A stretch of 64,000 nt of DNA from Methylobacterium sp. (lineage in GTDB: Bacteria > Pseudomonadota > Alphaproteobacteria > Rhizobiales > Beijerinckiaceae): positions 20,187-84,186 of the forward strand of contig NZ_JAIETD010000058.1 of the NCBI RefSeq assembly GCF_019745455.1, in the 5' to 3' direction. Every line of letters begins with the position of its first letter. Positions within the stretch are counted from its first letter, which is position 1. A model generated the notes under the pieces. It saw only the letters and a list, made by a program, of their open reading frames with translations. It ran no database searches and was not told the DNA's origin. Positions 1 through 8,380 of the stretch are shown piece after piece. Both the position numbers and the translations under genes were made by a program.

Positions 1-2059
1 CGATCAGCTTGATGCCGACGAAGGGTACCAGGATGCCGCCCAGCCCGTAGACGAGGAGGTTGCGCCGCAGGAGCGCCCCTGCCCCGACGGCGCGGTAGGT
101 GACGCCGCGAAGCGCCAGCGGGATCAGGGCGATGATGATCAGCGCGTTGAAGATGATCGCCGAGAGGATCGCGCTCTGGGGCGAGGCGAAGCCCATGACG
201 TTGAGCGTCTGGAGCTGCGGGTAGAGCCCGAGGAACATCGCCGGAATGATCGCGAAGTACTTCGCCACATCGTTGGCGATGGAGAAGGTCGTCAGCGCCC
301 CCCGGGTCATCAGCAGCTGCTTGCCGATGCCGACGATCTCGATGAGCTTGGTCGGGTCGGAATCGAGGTCGACCATGTTGCCGGCTTCGCGGGCGGCCAC
401 CGTGCCGGTGTTCATGGCGACGCCGACATCGGCCTGGGCGAGGGCCGGGGCGTCGTTGGTGCCGTCGCCGCACATGGCGACGAGCTTGCCCTGCGCCTGC
501 TCCTTGCGGATCAGCGCCAGCTTGTCCTCCGGGGTCGCCTGAGCGAGGAAGTCGTCGACGCCGGCCTCCGCCGCGATGGCGGCCGCGGTCATCGGGTTGT
601 CGCCGGTGATCATCACCGTGCGGATGCCCATCTGGCGCAGCTCGGCGAAGCGCTCCCGGATACCGCCCTTCACGATGTCCTTCAGGTAGACCACGCCGAG
701 GAGGCGCCCGTCGCGGGCCACCGCCAGGGGCGTACCACCGGCCTTTGCGATCTCCTCGGCGATGGCCTGGATCTCCCGGACCGCATCGGCGCCAGCCGCA
801 GGGTGGTAGGCGAGCGCCGCGCTCGAATTGGGCGACGCCACTGGCTGGCCGCTCACCGAGGCGATGATCGACTCGACAGCGCCCTTGCGGATCGACGAGC
901 CGTCGAGATCGACGCCGCTCATCCGCGACTGCGCCGTGAAGGGCACGAAGGTCGCATTGAGGTTTCCCATGTCGCGGGCGCGGATGCCGTATTTCTCCTT
1001 GGCCAGCACCACGATCGAGCGCCCCTCCGGGGTCTCGTCGGCGAGCGAGGCGAGCTGGGCCGCGTCGCCGAGTTCCTGCTCGGAGACGCCGCGCACCGGC
1101 CGGAATTCGGTGGCCTGGCGGTTGCCGAGCGTGATCGTCCCGGTCTTGTCGAGGAGCAGGGTGTCGACGTCGCCCGCAGCCTCGACGGCGCGGCCCGACA
1201 TGGCGAGGACGTTGAAGCGCACCAGCCTGTCCATGCCGGCGATGCCGATGGCCGAGAGCAGCGCGCCGATGGTCGTCGGGATCAGCGTCACGAACAAAGC
1301 GACGAGGACGATCAATGGGATCGCCCCGCCGGCATAGGCGGAAAAACTCGGGATCGAGGCGACGGCGAAGACGAAGATCAGGGTCAGGCCGGCGAGCAGG
1401 ATGTTGAGTGCGATCTCGTTCGGCGTCTTCTGGCGCGAGGCGCCTTCGACGAGGGCGATCATGCGGTCGACGAAGGTCGAGCCGCTGGCGGCGGAGATCC
1501 TGACTTTGATCCGGTCGGAGAGCACCTGCGTGCCGCCGGTCACGGCCGAGCGATCGCCGCCGGATTCGCGAATGACGGGGGCGGATTCGCCGGTGATCGC
1601 CGCCTCGTTGACCGAGGCGACGCCCTCGATGACCTCGCCGTCGGAGGGGATGATGTCGTTCGTCTCAACCAGCACCACGTCGCCGACCTTGAGGGCGGTG
1701 GCGGGCATGGTCTCGTAATCGGATCCGGCACCGGTGAGGCGCTTGGCGCTGGTCTCGGTGCGGGTGCGGCGCAGGCTCGCCGCCTGGGCCTTGCCGCGGC
1801 CCTCGGCGAGCGCCTCGGCGAAGTTCGCGAAGATCAGGGTGAACCAGAGCCAGAGGTTGATCTGACCCGAGAAGGCGAGATCGCTGCCGCCGGTCACGAC
1901 GTCGCGCACGAACAGCACGGTGGTCAGGGCGGCGACGACCTCGACCACGAACATGACGGGGTTGCGGATCATGCTGCGCGGATCGAGCTTCATGACGCTG
2001 CCGAGAAGCGCCGGCCCGACGAGGGCGGCGCTGAACAGGCTGGTTGTCTGGCGGGCCAT
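1..2059 (-). CDS. kdpB: Potassium-transporting P-type ATPase subunit KdpB (3' end cut by window)
   Basis: Catalytic subunit of the KdpFABC high-affinity K+ pump in the inner membrane; it hydrolyses ATP to drive K+ uptake through KdpA. About 686 codons are visible and the last visible residues ([19 protein letters not shown]) match the usual KdpB C-terminus, so only a dozen or so residues lie outside the window. P-type ATPase motifs can be read: TGES (about residue 156), phosphorylation site DKTGT with the Asp near residue 303, TGDN (about 486) and GDGTND (about 534). The ATG at 2059 was chosen because the sequence starts MARQTTS and continues in frame through all motifs. kdpC and any kdpDE would lie beyond base 1. 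Separated from the upstream gene by a 236-bp palindromic repeat block. Confidence 0.97.
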   Translation of the reverse strand, partial: MARQTTSLFSAALVGPALLGSVMKLDPRSMIRNPVMFVVEVVAALTTVLFVRDVVTGGSDLAFSGQINLWLWFTLIFANFAEALAEGRGKAQAASLRRTRTETSAKRLTGAGSDYETMPATALKVGDVVLVETNDIIPSDGEVIEGVASVNEAAITGESAPVIRESGGDRSAVTGGTQVLSDRIKVRISAASGSTFVDRMIALVEGASRQKTPNEIALNILLAGLTLIFVFAVASIPSFSAYAGGAIPLIVLVALFVTLIPTTIGALLSAIGIAGMDRLVRFNVLAMSGRAVEAAGDVDTLLLDKTGTITLGNRQATEFRPVRGVSEQELGDAAQLASLADETPEGRSIVVLAKEKYGIRARDMGNLNATFVPFTAQSRMSGVDLDGSSIRKGAVESIIASVSGQPVASPNSSAALAYHPAAGADAVREIQAIAEEIAKAGGTPLAVARDGRLLGVVYLKDIVKGGIRERFAELRQMGIRTVMITGDNPMTAAAIAAEAGVDDFLAQATPEDKLALIRKEQAQGKLVAMCGDGTNDAPALAQADVGVAMNTGTVAAREAGNMVDLDSDPTKLIEIVGIGKQLLMTRGALTTFSIANDVAKYFAIIPAMFLGLYPQLQTLNVMGFASPQSAILSAIIFNALIIIALIPLALRGVTYRAVGAGALLRRNLLVYGLGGILVPFVGIKLI

Positions 2060-2295
2060 GGGAGACTCTGGGGTCTGAGGGAGGTCGCATTCCCCTCTCC
2101 CCGCTTGCGGGGAGAGGCCCGGACGCACCTTGCCGTGCGTCCGGCGAGCGGTGGCAAAGCCGCCGCGATGGTGAGGGGGCGCGTCCGGAGGAGTCTGGCG
2201 CGGAGAGCCCCCCTCACCTTCGGCTGCCGCCTCGTTTCGGACCCGACCAGGGGTCCGAAACCCTCTCCCCGCCTGCGGTGAGAGGGAATCTGCGC
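2060..2295. repeat. Mosaic of palindromic repeats inside the kdp operon
   Basis: This gap between the 69-aa gene and kdpB is packed with inverted repeats. 2094-2117 is a perfect 11-bp stem (CCTCTCCCCGC, 2-nt loop). 2120-2141 is an 8-bp stem around GGACGCAC. 2234-2261 is a perfect 11-bp stem (GTTTCGGACCC, 6-nt loop). 2262-2287 is a second, imperfect copy of the CCCTCTCCCCGC palindrome. The two CCTCTCCCCGC-type arms bracket the block, as in mobile palindromic intergenic elements common in Methylobacterium genomes (that link is from general knowledge). In the kdp transcript it would fold into several strong hairpins. Confidence 0.75.
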
Positions 2296-2505
2296 TCACA
2301 TCGGTAAGGCGCGCTCGACCACGAGATGCGCCGCATAGAGCGCGAGGGCGCCGAGGAGGACGAGCCCGGCAATGGCGAGCAGGACATCCGACGCACGGGC
2401 CTTGCCCTGCTCGGGCCTGCCCCGGCTTGAACACCGAGGCCGATGCCGGCTCAGAGCCCGGCGCATCGTGCTCCGGCGCGGATCGTGGAGAAGGGCATGA
2501 CGCAT
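2296..2505 (-). CDS. Small single-span membrane protein between kdpA and kdpB
   Basis: 69 codons beginning at the ATG whose T is base 2505, with a single base (2506) between it and the kdpA stop codon (2507-2509), so probably translated by coupling. The N-terminal ~38 residues are basic and low in complexity. Residues about 40-60 form one hydrophobic helix ([20 protein letters not shown]), ending in ERALPM. No known Kdp subunit was recognised. Position and the transmembrane helix suggest an accessory peptide of the pump, but a shorter real start within the basic part is possible. No homology search was done. Confidence 0.5.
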   Translation of the reverse strand: MRHALLHDPRRSTMRRALSRHRPRCSSRGRPEQGKARASDVLLAIAGLVLLGALALYAAHLVVERALPM

Positions 2506-2506
2506 C

Positions 2507-4222
2507 TCAGCCTCCCGTCGAGAAGGTCTGGCCGGCCGCGCCCGCCAGATGCTCGACGATCGGGCCGAGGGCGAGGGCCGGGAAGAAGGTCAGGCCGCCG
2601 ACGATCAGGATCACGCCGACCAGAAGGCCGACGAACAGGCCGCCATGGGTCGGGAAGGTGCCGGCGGAAGCCGGCAGGGTCTTCTTGGCCGCGAGCGACC
2701 CGGCGATCGCGAGGGCCGGGACGATGACGAAGAACCGGCCGAACAGCATGCCGATGGCGAGCGTCGTGTTGTAGAACGGCGTGTTCGCGGTCAGCCCGCC
2801 GAAGGCCGAGCCGTTATTGGCCGCCGCCGAGGTATAGGCGTAGAGGATCTCGGCAAAGCCGTGCGGTCCGGAATTGGCGGGGCCGGCGAGGCCCGCCGCC
2901 GTCACCGTGGCGATGGCTGTGAAGCCGAGCATCAGGAGCGGCAGGCACAGGATGGCGAGCATCGCCATCTTGACCTCCTTGGCCTCGATCTTCTTGCCGA
3001 GATATTCCGGCGTGCGCCCCACCATCAGACCGGCCACGAAGATCGTCACGATCACGAAGATCAGGATGCCGTAGAGGCCTGCGCCGACGCCGCCGACGAT
3101 GATCTCGCCGAGCTCCATGTTGATGAGCGGGATCATGCCGCCGAGCGCCGTGAACGAGTCGTGCATGGCATTGACGGCGCCGCAGGAGGCGGCGGTGGTG
3201 ATCGCGGCAAAAAGCGAGGAGGCGACGATGCCGAACCGCACCTCCTTGCCCTCCATGTTGCCCCCCGTGAGCCCGAGCCCGTTCAGGACCGGGCTTCCGG
3301 CGGCCTCGGCGGCGTAGACCACCGCGACACCGGCGAGGAACAGCACCGCCATTGCGCCGAGGATCGCCCAGCCCTGGCGCTCGTCGCCGACCATGCGGCC
3401 AAAGACGTTGGTGAGTGCGGCGCCGATCGCGAAGATCGAGACCATCTGGACGAAGTTCGAGAGCGCCGTCGGGTTCTCGAAGGGATGCGCGGCGTTGACG
3501 TTGAAGAAGCCGCCGCCATTGGTGCCGAGCATCTTGATCGCGACCTGGCTCGCCACCGGCCCCAATGCGAGCGTCTGCTTGCCGCCCTCCAGCGTCGTCA
3601 CCTCGAAATAGGGCGCGAGCGTCTGCGGGATGCCCTGGGAGACCAGGAACAGGGTGTAGAGGATGCATAGCGGCAACAGCACGTAGAGAATGGTGCGGGT
3701 GAGATCGACCCAGAACGAGCCCACCGTCCTCGCCGAAGCGCGCGAGAAGCCGCGGACCACAGCGACGGCGACGGCGATGCCGGTAGCCGCCGAGAGGAAG
3801 TTCTGGTGCGTCAGGCCCAGCATCTGAGTGAGGTACGACAGGGTCGTCTCGCCGCCATAGGATTGCCAGTTGGTGTTGGTGACGAAGCTCGCCGCGGTGT
3901 TGAGGGCGAGGTCCGGCGCCACTGCCGACTGCTCGGCGGGGTTGAAGGGCAGAATGGCCTGGAAGCGCAGCAGCGCGTAGAGGACGAGGAAGCCGAAGAC
4001 GTGGAAGATCAGGATGGCGCCCGCATAGGCGAGCCAATGCTGCTCTTGGGCTCGGTCGATGCCGGCGGCGCCGTAGAGACCGTTCTCCAGGGGGGCGAGC
4101 ACCGGCGAGAGCAGCGTGCGCTCACCGTTGAAGACGCGGGTCATGTAGCCGCCGAGCGGCTTCACCAGCGCCAGCACGACCGCGCAGAACAGCGCGATCT
4201 GAATCCAGCCATTGATCGTCAT
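2507..4222 (-). CDS. kdpA: Potassium-transporting ATPase subunit KdpA
   Basis: Channel-like K+-binding subunit of KdpFABC; 571 residues, close to the usual ~560. The sequence begins [12 protein letters not shown] and is strongly hydrophobic with about ten membrane spans. The four pore-loop signatures are recognisable in order: TNTNWQ (about residue 115), LGTNGGG (about 232), GAVNAMHDS (about 345) and NNGSAFGGL (about 468). Follows kdpF with a 13-bp gap and precedes a 69-aa membrane protein gene and kdpB on the same strand, as one operon. Confidence 0.97.
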   Translation of the reverse strand: MTINGWIQIALFCAVVLALVKPLGGYMTRVFNGERTLLSPVLAPLENGLYGAAGIDRAQEQHWLAYAGAILIFHVFGFLVLYALLRFQAILPFNPAEQSAVAPDLALNTAASFVTNTNWQSYGGETTLSYLTQMLGLTHQNFLSAATGIAVAVAVVRGFSRASARTVGSFWVDLTRTILYVLLPLCILYTLFLVSQGIPQTLAPYFEVTTLEGGKQTLALGPVASQVAIKMLGTNGGGFFNVNAAHPFENPTALSNFVQMVSIFAIGAALTNVFGRMVGDERQGWAILGAMAVLFLAGVAVVYAAEAAGSPVLNGLGLTGGNMEGKEVRFGIVASSLFAAITTAASCGAVNAMHDSFTALGGMIPLINMELGEIIVGGVGAGLYGILIFVIVTIFVAGLMVGRTPEYLGKKIEAKEVKMAMLAILCLPLLMLGFTAIATVTAAGLAGPANSGPHGFAEILYAYTSAAANNGSAFGGLTANTPFYNTTLAIGMLFGRFFVIVPALAIAGSLAAKKTLPASAGTFPTHGGLFVGLLVGVILIVGGLTFFPALALGPIVEHLAGAAGQTFSTGG

Positions 4223-4235
4223 GATGACAGGTCCT

Positions 4236-4325
4236 TCAGAACCGCTCTGGGCGGACGAGGGCGTAGGTGAGGTAAGCCATGAGCCCGAGGGTCACGAGGG
4301 CGCCGAGGGTGTAGTCGAGGGTCAT
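4236..4325 (-). CDS. kdpF: KdpF small subunit
   Basis: A 29-residue ORF just upstream of kdpA. It is a single transmembrane helix ([19 protein letters not shown]) ending RPERF, the hallmark C-terminus of KdpF. KdpF is a lipid-like stabiliser of the KdpABC complex. Gene order (kdpF then kdpA) and the ending make the call secure despite its size. Confidence 0.9.
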   Translation of the reverse strand: MTLDYTLGALVTLGLMAYLTYALVRPERF

Positions 4326-4336
4326 CGAATTCTGGC

Positions 4337-4420
4337 TCAAAGCCGCTCGCACAGGGCGGCATAGCCGGCCGCGAGCGCGAAGAAGGCGATGCCGCCGGCG
4401 ACGAAGATTATGTCGATCAT
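4337..4420 (-). CDS. 27-residue membrane peptide at the head of the kdp operon
   Basis: ATG at 4420 preceded by CGGAG in CCGGAGCCCAG, a usable ribosome binding site. The peptide is MIDIIFVAGG followed by a hydrophobic stretch and ends ALCERL: one predicted membrane helix with a charged C-terminus. It lies 11 bp upstream of kdpF on the same strand and is the first gene of the kdp run. Similar tiny ORFs precede kdpF in other proteobacteria by general recollection; its function is not established and it differs from KdpF, which ends RPERF. Confidence 0.6.
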   Translation of the reverse strand: MIDIIFVAGGIAFFALAAGYAALCERL

Positions 4421-4934
4421 TCTGGGCTCCGGTCGCGGCGCCCGGCCCCTTCGTTCGGGAGCCCGCTCGCTGACGGAGTGAAGATGGTCCGGAGCCCAGT
4501 ATGAATTCGAGATAGGGCCGGGCGCGATTCTATAAGGATCGCATGAAGATCGCGGGGCCGTGCCGCCCGTTGGCCCAGTTCTTCATATGATGCTCGGGCG
4601 ATCGGCCTGCATCGAACTTCGCGTCCTGATGGCCGCCTTCGCTGCTCCGCAGCAGCTAAAGTCGAGCACTGCTGCCGGAATGGAGGTCATTCCTGCACCG
4701 GAGCGGGCCGCCGACATGTGCAGCCAGGATCGGCGTGTCATGCTCCTCCGCGTTGTCCTCCTCGCCAGCCATAGTGTGAGCATCCTGCCGAGATCTCGAT
4801 CCGGTAGGCGATCCTCGTTGCCTATACGAGTTCACAAGGGTTTGATGAAGGTTCTCAATCGAATCGAAACGGCTTTGCCGGCATGATCGAGACGTCAAAA
4901 ATGCAACGGTTGTGCCCTCGCAGGTTGATCGATC
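4421..4934. other. Intergenic region between kdp operon and secreted protein
   Basis: 514 bp between divergent genes. It should hold the kdp promoter; an A+T-rich patch near 4527-4540 (ATTCTATAAGGAT on the plus strand) is the best candidate for a promoter or KdpE-type site, but no clear -35/-10 pair was seen. Open frames here (for example 4560-4886 plus) have arginine/serine-rich translations and no recognisable motif, so none is called. Confidence 0.4.
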
Positions 4935-5924
4935 ATGAGACGTACTGTCGTCATCATTCTAGCAACGGTGTTATCGACTCTTCCATGCGTCGGCGCTGGC
5001 AGCTATTCCTTCGACACCTATATGTCTGAGCGCGGCGGCTGTAGCTCCCACCGCCAGATCCTCGATAAGCGCTTGAAGGAAATCAGGTTCGACTTCGTCG
5101 ATCCGGGCAAGGCCAATACCGGCCGCGGCATCGAGCTTTTCGGCCAGCCCGCTGCCGAGTGGACCGAGCAGGATATCCAGGTCGCGATCGCCGCCTTCCG
5201 GCGCTGCGAGGAGCAACTCTTCCGGGCCAATCTCGACCCGACCGGCCAGCCGCAGAACCGTAGGGCGGTGATGAAGGATTACGAGGTCCTGATCACCCGC
5301 GGCGCCGCGCGGATCGAGGAAAGCCTGCGCGAGATCATCCTGGTGGATCGTCGTAAATCCAGCGGGAGTACCGCTTCGGCTTCTTCCCAATCCGGTCCCG
5401 AAACGGCTTCGGCCGAACGCCGGTCGCGCGACCCGGGGCAGAGGCCGAACCCTGACGAGGCTTTCAACCTCGGCCTTGCCGCCTCGCCCGAAGGTCCGGA
5501 CCTGCGGATCTCCCGCGAAGCTGAAGTGAAGCTGGCGCTGCTGCAGGATGCCAGGCGCATCGCCACGGACCGGGAGCGCGAGAACCTAAGGGCCGGCATG
5601 CCGCCTTCGGAGCGCCGGATCGCACAGGGCGCGAGCGTCAGCGACCGCTCCGGCGAGGTCGCCGCCTACGTTCCACGGCCCATCGTCAGCAGCTTCAACT
5701 GCGCGCTCACGCGGGACGGATTCGAGCAGATCCAGAGGGGCATGCTGCTCGAGCGGGTGGAAGCCGTGATCGGTTGCCGCGGGAGCCTCACCGCTACCTC
5801 GACTGCCGCCGACCTCGGCAAGATCGAGGTCCATCTCTGGGACGACCGCAGGACGAGCGGTACCATCACGGTCCAGTTCCTCAACAACGTCGTCTTCACG
5901 AAGAGCCAGGTCGGGCTGAACTGA
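4935..5924 (+). CDS. Secreted protein with C-terminal BLIP/DUF3862-like domain
   Basis: 329 residues. The N-terminus MRRTVVIILATVLSTLPCVGAG is a classical Sec signal peptide, so the product is exported. Residues about 30-140 are helical and charged with a few cysteines; 140-240 is disordered and rich in Ser, Arg and Pro. The last ~75 residues contain FEQIQRGMLLERVEAVIG, then a Trp-containing strand (EVHLWDD) and a final strand ending TKSQVGLN. That pattern (GM-x4-V-x3-IG, W, SKSQxGL) is the one I associate with the beta-lactamase-inhibitor-like/DUF3862 fold of bacterial envelope proteins. No enzyme motif is visible. Stands alone between kdp and the TRAP operon. Fold call is by eye. Confidence 0.8.
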   Translation: MRRTVVIILATVLSTLPCVGAGSYSFDTYMSERGGCSSHRQILDKRLKEIRFDFVDPGKANTGRGIELFGQPAAEWTEQDIQVAIAAFRRCEEQLFRANLDPTGQPQNRRAVMKDYEVLITRGAARIEESLREIILVDRRKSSGSTASASSQSGPETASAERRSRDPGQRPNPDEAFNLGLAASPEGPDLRISREAEVKLALLQDARRIATDRERENLRAGMPPSERRIAQGASVSDRSGEVAAYVPRPIVSSFNCALTRDGFEQIQRGMLLERVEAVIGCRGSLTATSTAADLGKIEVHLWDDRRTSGTITVQFLNNVVFTKSQVGLN

Positions 5925-6447
5925 GGGCGAAGCCGCGTCGGTTTCGTCGTGGCCGATGAATCCGGGTGGTGGGCCACCGTTGCTGCGCTTTGCCCGCACA
6001 AGGCGAAGGTCCTTTCTGGGGCCCTCTCCCGTCACACTTGCGCGCGAGCGGCCGAAGCTTTGGTCAAGGACGACGAGGTTCCACGTTTTTCGCCAGCACG
6101 CTGCGATCTTCGAATGTGGATTCCGGCATGGTCATCCATAGTAACGTCAGGTCGAGAACGATCTGCTCGGGCAGCGGCATCCGGCAGCGTGGGGTCCGCC
6201 CTCGCCGGCAACACCGTGAACTCATCGCTCGCTGACAACGGAATTGGCCTTCGACTACCCAGAAGCCCCTAGGCCGTTCGATCTAAGCCGTTCGCCAGAT
6301 GATCCGAATGGCTGCCCGCAGCTTGGGGAAAGGCGATCGATGTCGCATCGATCCGCATTCAAAGCTGAAGACAAGCTGCGGTGTTTCAGCCTAGAACCCT
6401 GGTATGCAGCAGGCCACTAAAAGCCGGCGCATCAAGGGAGGACTAAC
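5925..6447. other. Intergenic region upstream of TRAP operon
   Basis: 523 bp without a convincing gene: frames on either strand give compositionally odd translations. The last bases before 6448 carry a strong Shine-Dalgarno (AAGGGAGGAC). A promoter for the TRAP operon must lie here but no clear consensus pair was found. Confidence 0.5.
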
Positions 6448-7584
6448 ATGAGTTCACGTGAGCCAACGGGCCGTCGCGCGACGCGCCGCCGGTTCCTCGG
6501 CGCTGCCGCAACGGCAGCGACCATCGTGGCGGCGCCCACCGTCGCCAAGGCGCAGGGCCCGATCAGCATGCGCTGGCAGAGCACTTGGCCCGCCAAGGAC
6601 ATCTTCCACGAATTCGCACTCGATTACGCCAAGAAGGTCAACGACATGACCGGCGGCGACCTCAAGATCGAGGTGCTGCCCGCGGGTGCCGTGGTTCCCG
6701 CCTTCGGCCTGCTCGATGCCGTTTCGAAGGGCACGCTCGACGGCGGCCACGGCGTGATGGTCTACCATTACGGCAAGCAGCCCGCCCTCGCGCTATGGGG
6801 CTCCGGACCTGGCTTCGCCATGGATGCCAACATGCTGATGGCCTGGCACAAATACGGCGGCGGCAAGGATCTCCTCGACAAGCTCTATTCGTCGATCGGT
6901 GCCAACGTCGTCTCTATGCCTTACGGACCGATGCCGACGCAGCCTCTCGGCTGGTTCAAGAAGCCGATCGCGAAGGCGGAGGACCTCAACGGGTTGAAGT
7001 TCCGCACCGTCGGCATCTCGATCGACGTTCTCACCGGCCTCGGTGCCGCCGTGAACGCTCTTCCGGCTGGCGAGATCATTTCTTCGATGGATCGCGGCCT
7101 CCTCGACGCGGCCGAGTTCAATAACGCCGCCTCCGATCTGGCACTCGGATTCCCGGACGTCTCGAAGGTCTGCATGCTGCAGAGCTATCACCAGAATGCC
7201 GAGTCCTTCGAGATTCTGTTCAACAAGACGAAGTACGACGCGCTCCCCGAGCGCCTGCGCGCGATCATCTCCAACGCGACCGAGGCCGCCTCGCAGGACA
7301 TGCAGTGGAAGGCGATCGACCGCTACTCGAAGGCCTACCAGGAGATGCAGGCGAAGGGCGTCAAGTTCTACAAGACGCCGGACCCGATCCTGAAGAAGCA
7401 GCTCGAGGTTTACGACGACGTCGTCAAGAAAAAGGCCACCGACAACCCGCTGTTCAAGGAGATCATCGCCTCGCAGATCTCCTTCGCTGAGCGGACTGCC
7501 CGATGGGAGCAGGATACGATCGTCAACCGCCGCATGGCGTTCGACCACTACTTCGGCCAGAATGCTGCGGCCAAGAAGATCTAG
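6448..7584 (+). CDS. dctP: TRAP transporter substrate-binding protein (DctP/TakP-like)
   Basis: 378 residues. Periplasmic solute receptor of a tripartite ATP-independent transporter. The N-terminus has a twin-arginine signal (TRRRFLGAAATAA ... VAKAQG), so it is exported folded via Tat. The mature part shows the DctP layout: WPAKDIFHEFA near the start, GLKFRTVGISIDVL in the middle, then DAAEFNNAASDLALGF and SYHQNAESFEILFNK. The last two blocks resemble TakP-type receptors for 2-oxo acids, so pyruvate-like or branched 2-oxo acids are the likely ligands; this is inference. Preceded by AAGGGAGGAC, a strong ribosome binding site, and followed by the two permease genes. Confidence 0.93.
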   Translation: MSSREPTGRRATRRRFLGAAATAATIVAAPTVAKAQGPISMRWQSTWPAKDIFHEFALDYAKKVNDMTGGDLKIEVLPAGAVVPAFGLLDAVSKGTLDGGHGVMVYHYGKQPALALWGSGPGFAMDANMLMAWHKYGGGKDLLDKLYSSIGANVVSMPYGPMPTQPLGWFKKPIAKAEDLNGLKFRTVGISIDVLTGLGAAVNALPAGEIISSMDRGLLDAAEFNNAASDLALGFPDVSKVCMLQSYHQNAESFEILFNKTKYDALPERLRAIISNATEAASQDMQWKAIDRYSKAYQEMQAKGVKFYKTPDPILKKQLEVYDDVVKKKATDNPLFKEIIASQISFAERTARWEQDTIVNRRMAFDHYFGQNAAAKKI

Positions 7585-7711
7585 GGTCGAGACGATCTGA
7601 GAGTAGCGTCCCGGTCCGTTCTTGCCGGACGCGACTTCAAAGCCTCTGAAACAAGTTGAGGGAGCCGTCCGGCTTGGTCCGGTCGGCTCTCCGCCCATGC
7701 GAAGGTCCGGC

Positions 7712-8380
7712 ATGAGAGTGCAGCGCTTCCTCCATACGATCGACGCCCTGAGTACCTGGGTCGGCAAGGCTGCGGCCTGGCTGATCATCGGGCTGATGGC
7801 GCTCATCTGCGTCGAGGTGTTCAAGCGCTACCTGCTGAACGCGCCGACCGCCTGGATCTACGACGCCAGCAACATGCTCTACGGCACGCTGTTCATGCTG
7901 GCGGGTGCCTACGCGCTGGCGAACAACGCCCATGTACGCGGCGACTTCCTCTACGGCTCGATGCGCCCGCGGACGCAGGCGAGCTTCGATCTCGTCCTCT
8001 ACATCGTCTTCTTCGTGCCCGGCATCCTGGCCCTGATCTATGCCGGCTACGATTACGCGGCCCTGTCCTGGCGCATCGCCGAGCACTCGACCACCACGGC
8101 GGACGGCCCGCCGATCTACCATTTCAAGACGGTCATCCCGGTAGCCGGCGCCCTCATCATGCTGCAGGGCCTCGCCGAGATCGTGCGCTGCGTCGTCTGC
8201 CTGCGCACCGGCGAATGGCCGAGCCGCCTGCGAGACGTGAGCGAGATCGACGTCGTCGAGGAGCAACTCGCTCAGAGCGAGCACGTCGACGCCGACGCGC
8301 GCGAGGCTGCGATCGCCCGCGCCCACTCTATCGAAGAGACCGCGCGCCAACGCGGCATGACAGGGGACCTCCACACATGA
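7712..8380 (+). CDS. dctQ: TRAP transporter small permease (DctQ)
   Basis: Four-helix membrane subunit that joins DctM to form the TRAP permease. From MRVQRFLHTIDALSTW the protein has helices near residues 15-40, 50-75, 90-115 and 140-165, and the DctQ-like EVFKRYLLNAPTAWIYDASNMLYG. The hydrophilic C-terminal ~50 residues are rich in acidic residues and are longer than usual. Start uncertain: ATG 7712 has AAGG six bases upstream and is preferred; ATG 7697 and TTG 7622 are in frame but less well placed. The stop overlaps the dctM start (ATGA). Confidence 0.9.
   Translation: MRVQRFLHTIDALSTWVGKAAAWLIIGLMALICVEVFKRYLLNAPTAWIYDASNMLYGTLFMLAGAYALANNAHVRGDFLYGSMRPRTQASFDLVLYIVFFVPGILALIYAGYDYAALSWRIAEHSTTTADGPPIYHFKTVIPVAGALIMLQGLAEIVRCVVCLRTGEWPSRLRDVSEIDVVEEQLAQSEHVDADAREAAIARAHSIEETARQRGMTGDLHT

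Noticed and set aside
803..3670. Long plus-strand open frames opposite kdpB and kdpA
   Set aside because: They are antisense shadows of high-GC genes: Arg/Asp/Gly/His-rich translations with no motifs, while the minus strand encodes complete Kdp subunits.
4560..4886. 108-codon plus-strand frame between kdp and the secreted protein
   Set aside because: No ribosome binding site, no motif, Ser/Arg-rich composition typical of non-coding frames.
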